DNA of 64,000 bases from assembly GCA_027422505.1 (NCBI GenBank), contig JAPQWV010000050.1:4216001-4280000 (forward strand), written 5' to 3'. Below, piece by piece: positions 58,101 to 64,000 of this stretch. The notes below the pieces were generated by a model that saw nothing but the letters and a program-made list of their open reading frames with translations, had not been told where the DNA came from and made no database searches. The position numbers were made by a program, and so were the translations under genes. Position 1 is the stretch's first letter. The number at the start of each line of letters is the position of its first letter. Origin of the DNA: Craterostigma plantagineum. Taxonomy: Eukaryota > Streptophyta > Magnoliopsida > Lamiales > Linderniaceae.

Positions 58101-59156
58101 CAGGTCTGGAATGTGTCGCACATCTTTCAGCCGCAATGTGCACCCTACGCTCGTCTGGATACAGATATCACCGATCCCCACTATTTTAGAAACACTTTGG
58201 TTACCCATCTTGGTAGTTCCAAAGTTTCCCGCCTTGTATGTGGAGAAGTATTCACGCCTTGGAACACAATGGTAGGAGGCACCAGAGTCCACTACCCATT
58301 CAGTGCTTGTATCCGCAACATGACAACAATCTGCTTCATTCACCAGAGTAACCTCTCCTCCATCGTTTGAGGCGATTGCAGACGTGTTCTTGTCATCGTC
58401 TTGTTTCTGTTTTCCATTGAGAAGTCTACAGTTTCTTTGTAAGTGGCCAACTTTTCCACAATGGTAGCACTTCCTCATCTCCATGGACTTGGATCTATTT
58501 TTGGACTTGTCATATCCTTTTGGTCCTCTACTCTTGCTCCGACCCCTATTCACCATGACAAGGGCCTGATTTCCCGTACTGGTACTGGCAGCATCCTTCC
58601 TTCGTATCTCTTCATTGTAGAGTCTATTTTTCACCATCTCCATCGTGACTTTACCACTTGGTGCGGAGTTAGTGAGCGATACCACCAACATATCCCAGCT
58701 ATCAGGTAGAGATCCCAATAGTAGACATGCTTGTAGCTCATCATCAAGGACTAGACCGGCACTTGTGAGTTGAGTTACCAGTCCTTCGAAGTCGTTCAGA
58801 TGTTCAGCAACTGATCGTCCCTCGTTCAGCTTCACATTCATGAGTTTTCGCATCATGAATACCTTGCTCAGCGCATTCGTTACCTCATACATACCCTCCA
58901 ATTTCGTCCAGAGTTTGTAGGGGTCTGTCTCATTTCGGACGTGGTTGTAGAGGCTTATGTCCACCCATTGGCGGACCACAGCTAGCGTCTTTCTTTGCAA
59001 TTTCTTCCATAGGTCAGCATTCCCGCCTTCAGGCATCTTGCCTGCATTTTCGATTGGTTCATGGAGGTCTTTGCAATAAAGATAATCCTCCATCCTTGAT
59101 TTCCATATGGAGTAATTCGTTACTGTCAGCTTGATCATTCCTCCGTCGTTCTCCAT
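55197..59156 (-). CDS. Copia gag-pol polyprotein, intact, 1319 aa (TNT1-like)
   Basis: The first ATG of the frame is at 59156 (MENDGGMIKLTVTNYSIW). Gag leads to a zinc knuckle CYHCGKVGHLQRNC (about residues 230-243). Protease WVVDSGASYHC is near 290. The integrase HHCC region starts at LWHRRLAHVGEKG, and the catalytic core includes FLTFIDDASRKTWVYLL. The reverse transcriptase has LLLYVDDMLIVG, and RNase H reads GYTDADMAGDLDSRKSTSGY. No stop or frameshift is seen, so coding capacity is complete, although the truncated 3' LTR would hamper transposition of this copy. Its protein resembles the 38-kb element's far more than the array's. Confidence 0.94.
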   Translation of the reverse strand: MENDGGMIKLTVTNYSIWKSRMEDYLYCKDLHEPIENAGKMPEGGNADLWKKLQRKTLAVVRQWVDISLYNHVRNETDPYKLWTKLEGMYEVTNALSKVFMMRKLMNVKLNEGRSVAEHLNDFEGLVTQLTSAGLVLDDELQACLLLGSLPDSWDMLVVSLTNSAPSGKVTMEMVKNRLYNEEIRRKDAASTSTGNQALVMVNRGRSKSRGPKGYDKSKNRSKSMEMRKCYHCGKVGHLQRNCRLLNGKQKQDDDKNTSAIASNDGGEVTLVNEADCCHVADTSTEWVVDSGASYHCVPRREYFSTYKAGNFGTTKMGNQSVSKIVGIGDICIQTSVGCTLRLKDVRHIPDLRLNLVSVKVLDNEGYYNEMANSNWKLTKGSLVVARGKLCCSLYKMHGTICANQLNAVEDDASPNLWHRRLAHVGEKGLNVLARKSLIPVAKEKALNPCDYCLFGKQHRVSFAKNLTRRMKKLELVHSDVCGPMEVESLGGSKYFLTFIDDASRKTWVYLLRTKDQVFYYFKKFHAMVERETGMPLKCLRTDNGGEYISREFRDYSTKQGIRHEKTGTPQQNGVAERMNRTIMERVRAMLKMANLSKSFWGEAVNTAVYLINRLPSSALDFDIPEKVWTGRDISYSHLRVFGCKAFMHVPKEQRSKLDDKSNPCIFVGYGDEEFGYRLYDPKKKKTVRSRDVVFHEHETMGDSEVDAAKSTGGGVDDYTPVSIPYDSATEEGMQQSEPETEEPAIGDDEPVVDEHTEDTEQGEPSDVQEAVEPQLRRSTRERQPSTRYPSSDYILITDEGEPESFQEVQSCRDKDCWIKAMQEEMDALKKNDTYELVRLPKGKKTLKNKWVYKLKKDDGKLVRYKARLVVKGFTQRKGIDFDEIFSPVVKMSSIRVILGLAATMDLHLEQLDVKTAFLHGDLDEEIYMEQPEGFEVRGKEDMVCRLKKSLYGLKQAPRQWYKKFDYFMVHQGFKRTDADPCVYVRRYSNGKFIVLLLYVDDMLIVGQDAEMISGLKKDLSKTFDMKDLGSAKRILGMEITRDRKAEKLWLSQERYIERVLERFNMKDAKPVSTPLAAHFQLRKKSGPSTTEDGEDVPDVPYSSAVGSLMYAMVCTRPDIAHAVGVVSRFLSNPGKSHWEAVKWILRYLRGTSKLCLTFGSGKCFLTGYTDADMAGDLDSRKSTSGYIFTFSGGAISWQSRLQKCVSLSTTEAEYVAATEAGKEMLWLKRFLQELGIQQEDYIIFCDSQSALDLSKNTMYHSRTKHIDVRYHWLRLAIEEKAFKLQKIHTDKNIADILTKVIPKEKTEFCAGQAGMGYR

Positions 59157-59264
59157 GGCCGTCAAAATTACCAGCAACCTACTAGTACCTTTTCTGATGT
59201 GGAAGATCAGTCAAAGCTGCAACCACAGAGCATACTCAGAATACTATCAGGCTCTGATACCACT

Positions 59265-59905
59265 TGTTGGGAATGGTGGTGGGCCCCGCGGTGGTCAGTG
59301 GGCCCCGCAGCGGAACAGGTCCCGATTTGGCTCGGTACAACGATCGGGAGAAGTGGGACCCACGGGGTAAATTTGGTGGGGCCCGCACAGTAACTACCAC
59401 GGTAAAAATAAAATTACCGTAAGGTAAGAAAGAACACCAGAACTTTAACGTGGAAAAACCTCTGTTAACGAAGAGGGAAAAACCACGGCCGAGTCGGCAA
59501 AATCTTCACTATAGTAAAAATTACAACCTTCGAATTTTTACTATCTCACTTTTACCACTCGTGTTTACCTCACACCTCTCTGTGGATGTGGAACCCTATC
59601 AGTTTCTACCCGAACTGATAACCTCACAACTCACCCGGACTACTTCTCTCTATATATAGTAAAACTCGAATGAGCTTGTGATGATAATAACTGAAGAATC
59701 CTCAGCCTATTTATAGATGTCTTCAGCTCTTCTGGACCACTCAAAACGGGTGGCCAGAAATGCGCCGCGTCGCCCTTCAATATCAGCCGTTCATTAAATT
59801 ATTATATATATAAAATAATATTATAATATAATATTAATAATATTTATATATATATATATATATTTCAATGATGGTGGGCGTCGCTTTTGGTTGGCTGGAC
59901 CAACA
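59265..59905 (-). repeat. complete 5' LTR of the reverse Copia
   Basis: 641 bp, bounded by TGTTGG and CCAACA. It contains CTATATATAG and a polyadenylation-like AT-rich stretch. Confidence 0.92.
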
Positions 59906-60428
59906 CCATCAACTTGTGTTATATTGAAATGATAAAAGACCAGTTGATTTGATCCGTGTCCTTCTATTATATAAATATATAACAAAATTTAATACGAAAT
60001 TTCCAGCGTCTTTGTATTTATGCGTACAAATATCATTTGGGCTCTGCTAGTGGTGACATGACATATCCACAATAATGATCGACCGCGATCATTCGACAAA
60101 ATATCTTAACATATATACAAGATAATATGGATTATATATATTGCGTCATAACAAAAAGCAAGCCGGCGGCTTGGACCACTAACTTGACTATTGGTGTTTT
60201 TAAATACTACTTTGTCTCTACACATCAACACTTGGAGAGAATGTGGACAAACCGCTCATATTTTAGCTTTTAAGTCGCAGAGAAGTCTTCGTCTACTTAT
60301 AGGTAATCTTTCGAAAAAGACAATAATGGAGGAAGCTCACTACTCGGGTGAGAGTATCATTCCATGAACCTTCCGAAATCATGTACATATATATCATATC
60401 TCTTCCATATTCAATGTATTCTTAGATC
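59906..60428 (+). repeat. cluster spacer and B promoter before B4
   Basis: CATTTGGGCTCTGCTAGTGG, ATGATCGACCGCGATCATTC, CTCTACACATCAACACTTGG and GGAGGAAGCTCACTACTCGG are shared with the B2 and B3 upstream regions. The A gene expected before B4 is absent; only its spacer remains. Confidence 0.8.
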
Positions 60429-60436
60429 TATAAATA
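60429..60436 (+). promoter_or_regulatory. TATA box of B4
   Basis: TATAAATA followed by CAAGG, 98 bases before the ATG. Confidence 0.65.
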
Positions 60437-60526
60437 CAAGGAGAAAGATCACAGTTTTACATATCTCCATACATAATTATTGCATCATCACTCTTTGAGA
60501 CCACAGCAAACAACTCACCTGCTGCC

Positions 60527-60889
60527 ATGGCTCGTTCTTACAAAGCTGTTGCGTTTCTTCTCCTTTTTGTAGTGACGACCCTCTTATTCGTCTCATCAGC
60601 TGCCCGCAACCCATGTGAGTTTAATTCTTCTTTTTTTTTTTTATTTATATTATTGTTATTTTGTATATATTATATACTCATAGTCATCATATTGTTATCA
60701 TCAGCCGCCATTGATGCCACACCCTTGCGCTTTTTTCCCAAGCCCATTCCCATTCCCAGGCGCATTCCCACTCCCAATGGCTTCTGTAATAGAAACAAGT
60801 TGACATGCATTTGCGCGGCTGCAAGATGCGATTGCAAGAGCAAAAATCTTGGCACCGTATGCAAAGTTTGCTGCAAGAAACAAGCTTGA
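60527..60889 (+). CDS. secreted eight-cysteine peptide B4, two exons (60527-60614, 60705-60889), 90 aa
   Basis: Exon 1 is the B-type signal peptide (MARSYKAVAFLLLFVVTTLL). The donor is GTGAGT and the acceptor CATCAG. Exon 2 opens with a Pro/Arg-rich stretch (PKPIPIPRRIPTP) not seen in B3. The cysteine frame follows: C-NRNKLT-C-I-C-AAAR-C-D-C, then CKVCCKKQA. The loop between the second and third cysteines is one residue, against 8 in B3 and 11-13 in type A, yet all other spacings are kept. The 90-base intron is again a multiple of three without stops. Promoter and 3' UTR are intact. Function unknown. Confidence 0.86.
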   Translation: MARSYKAVAFLLLFVVTTLLFVSSAARNPCEFNSSFFFLFILLLFCIYYILIVIILLSSAAIDATPLRFFPKPIPIPRRIPTPNGFCNRNKLTCICAAARCDCKSKNLGTVCKVCCKKQA

Positions 60890-61239
60890 TGAAGATGATG
60901 ATGATGTATTGTGTGCGTGAATAATAATAACTTCAGTTGTTGTTGTTGTTGTGTTGCTTAATAATTATAATTATCGACGATGTGTGTTGTTATGTAAGAA
61001 AAGAATTAGACTGATGCTAGACGACGAGTATTGTGTACTTCGATTGCACTGTGCCGAGTTCCTTTGAAGCCCAATAAACATTTATTATATACCTATATTT
61101 CCTATTTAGTGGGCTACTTCCTTCAAATCAAAGCCATTTTATGTGTTTTTCTCTCCTGCAAATTGAAAGCAAATATGATGCAGAAAATATATTGTTAATA
61201 TACACATTATTGTATGCAACATACGTACCGGTATTTGCA

Positions 61240-61313
61240 GTGTTGTAAGATGCGATTGCAAGAGCAAAAATCTTGGCACCGTATGCAAAGTTTGCTGCAA
61301 GAAACAAGCTTGA
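61240..61313 (+). pseudogene. B5: orphan 3' end of a B-type exon 2
   Basis: GTAAGATGCGATTGCAAGAG through AAACAAGCTTGATGAAG repeats the last 24 or so codons of B4 exon 2 (CDCKSKNLGTVCKVCCKKQA), with its 3' UTR (to about 61520). The upstream part is B-type 3' flank (ATGATGCAGAAAATATATTG), so a second copy was joined to the flank of B4. There is no start, signal peptide or first cysteines. Confidence 0.85.
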
Positions 61314-61520
61314 TGAAGATGATGATGATGATGTTGTTGTTGTTGTTGTGTTGCTTAATAATAATTATGAGAATGTGTGTTTTGTCATGTATGAATTATG
61401 ATGTAAGAAAAGACTTACTAGAGTGATGCTAAGGCGACAGAGTGTTGTGTGGTGTTTGTGTACGTACTCTGATTGCGTTGTGCCGAGTTCCTTTGAAGCC
61501 CAATAAACATATATTATACA

Positions 61521-62050
61521 TATTTTTTCTATTTAGTGGGCTACTTACTTTAGCCCCCCTACTACTATCTGCATTTGTTCGCTTAGTGGATTTATGGTCC
61601 GAAATTTAAACTCAAGAAACAAGAATTTGTCAACTTTGATGATATTATACATTGTTTTATTTTTTGTATACAATTACAAATAGTATTGATATATATCTGT
61701 ACTCTTATATTAATTGTGAGCACCCTTTAAAAACTGTCATTTTTAATACAATTTGGTGTATCATTTACACCCAAATTTTGGATCAATTAGTTAGTTATTT
61801 TTTACATTAGGTTTTAAAGAGGTCGAAAATCACATTTTAATGCATAGGATAAAGATGCCGAACTGCTCACCCCACGTCTTTCTACTCCACCGTTTACACC
61901 AAATTGGTTATTAATTCTATAAAATTAATTCTAAAATCAATTTTAAATTCTTAAAAATAATCTAAAAATTAACTCCAACATTATAATTTCACCTAATAAA
62001 ATTTAAAATATAAATTAATATATAAATTTTTATAGTCATGAACACATTGG
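61521..62050. other. AT-rich spacer
   Basis: No gene, transposon end or cluster repeat recognised. Confidence 0.45.
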
Positions 62051-62059
62051 GTGTGCCAA

Positions 62060-62215
62060 AATACTAGTATATATATATAGTGGAACACATGATGTAATAT
62101 ATAGACATATAAGAGCCTTGTTAATATAAAATTTGCATCCTTATTTACATAACACAAAAAATAATCTTACAATGAAAATAGAATATTGGCCGATGACGAT
62201 GATAAAAATGTTATC
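62060..62215. repeat. dispersed repeat also found at the A3 truncation
   Basis: Same word order as 16710-16870 (ACTAGTATAT, GTGGAACACA, GCCTTGTTAA, ATCCTTATTTACATAACACA). Confidence 0.7.
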
Positions 62216-62661
62216 TGGATTATTATTCACCGCCCACTTTTTCCTAGTCATCGTCCCCTAAAGGGCTGCAAAAGACGATTTTGACCTTTTGATATTTAAA
62301 TTTAAAAAGAAAAAACTTAGTCTATATAAACAAACAACACTTTCATATCACAATCACACACTCAAATCATACTAAAAAACAAAAAAAACTCAAAATTGCA
62401 TCCTTATTTACATAACACAAAAAATAATCTTACAATGAAAATAGAATATTGGCCGATGACGATGATAAAAATGTTATCTGGATTATTATTCACCGCCCAC
62501 TTTTTCCTAGTCATCGTCCCCTAAAGGGCTGCAAAAGACGATTTTGACCTTTTGATATTTAAATTTAAAAAGAAAAAACTTAGTCTATATAAACAAACAA
62601 CACTTTCATATCACAATCACACACTCAAATCATACTAAAAAACAAAAAAAAACTCAAAATT
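62135..62661 (+). repeat. 263-bp tandem duplication containing a Mutator-like terminus
   Basis: The unit starting GCATCCTTATTTACATAACA at 62135 repeats from 62398 almost perfectly. Each unit contains TTATTCACCGCCCACTTTTTCC and CCCCTAAAGGGCTGCAAAAG. These resemble the terminus of the palindromic element at 10940. Each unit also has a TCTATATAAACAAAC segment that looks like a TATA box. Confidence 0.9.
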
Positions 62662-62664
62662 GCA

Positions 62665-63182
62665 ATGGATCGACGACAGAGACAGGGGAAAGGAAATGGC
62701 CTATTTGCACGACTGGTAAGCAAATTTTCAAAAAATTCATTCGTACGTAGATGAATTAGCTGAAAAAAAAAGACCCGATCGAATAGTATTTCGGACCGTC
62801 GAACGGCACGGCCGAAAAAGTTTTTTCGGCTGTGCAGGAGACCGCCGAAATATGTTTCGGCCGTGCTAGTGCCGGCTGAAAATATGTTTCGGTCGGCACT
62901 TCACAGGCCGAAAATATTTTTTGCCGCCTCTATAGGCGGTCGAAAATGTTGTTCGGCCTTTTTTTTTAAATAAATATTTAATTGCAGACCAAGGGTGGGA
63001 AGTCCCTACACGGAGGTAGCAGTAGATCCCCCTCCCCCCTTGGAAGGATCTGGAGAGCGCCACACGAGGACGCGCACGCGTTGATGCATCCGTTCAACGG
63101 GAGGAGGAGAGGCGGCAGCAAGCGACTGCTTCTCAGGCCGTGTATGCAGATTACGATCCACATGCGGGGTGGTCTGGAGTAG
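62665..63182 (+). CDS. hypothetical two-exon gene model (62665-62715, 62988-63182)
   Basis: TATATAAAC at about 62587 and a CA-rich leader precede ATG 62665. Exon 1 reads MDRRQRQGKGNGLFARL and ends at GTAAGC. Exon 2 follows TTGCAG in phase and adds about 64 Arg/Gly-rich residues (TKGGKSLHGGSSRSP...). The stop TAG at 63180 is the first base triplet of the next transposon, so the original 3' end is cut off. Another frame of exon 2 (REEERRQQATASQAVYADYD) looks equally protein-like, so the splice model may be wrong. Not recognised. The intron holds CGGCCGAAA inverted words like those in the 10.9-kb element. Confidence 0.35.
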
Positions 63183-63381
63183 GGTGGGGAAATATACCGA
63201 AATACCGATATACCGTCCTTATCGTATCGAAACGTAGCGAAAATATCGAAAATTTTGGTATACCGAAGTTTATGGTAAGGTATGATACCGTAACCGAAAA
63301 TTTTAGGTACGGTAATGGTATGAAAATTTTAAAAAATTAGGTATACCGATTATACCGAAATACCGAAATAATAAATTTATT

Positions 63382-63427
<46 letters not shown>

Positions 63428-64000
63428 CTACATATATTATATTATTTCAAAAGAATATAAAATTGATAAAAAATATTATAAGGATCTTCATAAATTTATT
63501 TAGCCCAAAATTATTAATTATACCTAACTTTCGAAGATTATTGAGGCCCACCATGTTTTACTTACATTAAAAAAAACAAAAGGAAATATAAAATACATGT
63601 TTGTTTCTCTCACTAATTTTTTTAAATAGCCATTTCGTTTTAATTAATCTATATATAAAGTTGTATTTTGTGTTTTGTAAAGTTCTTTGTCTTACTAAGG
63701 AGACTGACTAAAATATTTAAATTATTTAAAGTTATTTTATGAATTAAAAATCTTTTTATTTTGCAAACTTTGGTACTAATAATCCATCTTATTGGGGCAT
63801 AGGGAGATTGAATTGACTAAAAATTCGAAAACAACGAATTAACGAGTTACGAGACCCGCATGGTAAAAAACTCTCCGTGTGAATGATATAGAAGGTATGA
63901 TATCGATACCATATCGAAATTTCGGTATGATACCGTATCGAAATTTAAGGTATACCGAAATTTTGGTATGGTATTAGTATGATTTTTTACGATATCGAAA
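63180..64000. mobile_element. left part of a hAT-like non-autonomous element, runs off the window
   Basis: It begins TAGGGTGGGGAAATATACCG and is packed with ATACCGAAAT and GGTATACCGA words in both orientations, with a TA run at about 63388-63422. The same words return near 63900-64000, suggesting the right terminus lies just beyond the window. Confidence 0.6.

Larger units (their letters stand above)
54707..59905 (-). mobile_element. Copia retrotransposon on the reverse strand, one LTR truncated
   Basis: The 5' LTR is at 59265-59905 (641 bp, forward text TGTTGGGAATGG..GGACCAACA). The primer site is the complement of TGGTATCAGAGC at 59251-59262. The 3' LTR is at 54707-55144 and matches only 59467-59905, so its last 200 bp are missing; the outer boundary and target duplication are lost. 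A purine tract, complement of TTCTCCCCCTCC, abuts the 3' LTR. On the right the cluster spacer resumes at CCATCAACTTG. Confidence 0.9.

Overview
This window looks like nuclear DNA of a flowering plant, most likely a eudicot. The evidence is AT-rich spacers, GT..AG introns, TATAAATA promoters, several Ty1/Copia retrotransposons with a tRNA-Met primer site (TGGTATCAGAGC), hAT and Mutator-type DNA transposons, and plant-only families (a glycine-rich wall protein, a CSLD-like fragment, a FAR1/FHY3-like fragment). No RNA genes or CRISPR arrays were seen.

The main host content is a birth-and-death cluster of small secreted cysteine-rich peptides (about 6.6-7.9, 16.6, 19.5-21.6, 36.4-37.9 and 60.5-61.3 kb). 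It has two gene architectures. Type A is a single exon with a MAANRYSKAY-type signal peptide. Type B has two exons with a MARSYKAVAF-type signal peptide. Both encode one eight-cysteine frame: C-x6-C-x(1-13)-C-x4-C-x(1-2)-C-x(7-8)-C-x2-CC. A and B alternate, with the B start about 1.08 kb after the A start. The cluster holds intact genes (A4, A6, B3, B4), an A/B chimera (21304-21606) and broken copies (B1, A1, A2, A3, B2, B5). I do not recognise the family; defence or signalling is a guess from architecture alone. A glycine-rich protein gene (2102-2941) lies at the left, and pieces of its intron are scattered through the cluster.

Layout: 1-2 kb spacer and a possible MITE; 2-3 kb glycine-rich protein gene; 3.4-5.9 kb intron copy plus a gag-only Copia remnant; 5.9-6.35 kb hAT-type MITE; 6.6-7.9 kb damaged B1/A1/A2; 8.0-10.6 kb hAT element; 10.9-11.8 kb palindromic Mutator-like element; 11.8-15.7 kb nested repeats and a rearranged Copia; 16.5-21.7 kb A3, a 1.2-kb Mutator-like element, A4, B2 and the chimera; 21.99-35.82 kb a head-to-tail array of three Copia elements sharing four LTRs inside one target duplication; 36.4-37.9 kb A6 and B3; 38.1-43.5 kb a Copia element with a nonsense codon and a 57-codon duplication in reverse transcriptase; 44.4-48.4 kb fragments of at least three unrelated genes in one orientation behind a Helitron-like 5' end; 48.4-51.9 kb GCAGTC-rich repeats; 51.9-53.7 kb a FAR1-like pseudogene; 54.7-59.9 kb a reverse-strand Copia with an intact polyprotein; 60.5-61.3 kb B4 and B5; 62-64 kb a 263-bp tandem duplication, a small two-exon gene model and the start of another element.

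Most visible frameshifts in the transposon and pseudogene copies are one-base changes in homopolymers, so some may be consensus errors rather than decay.
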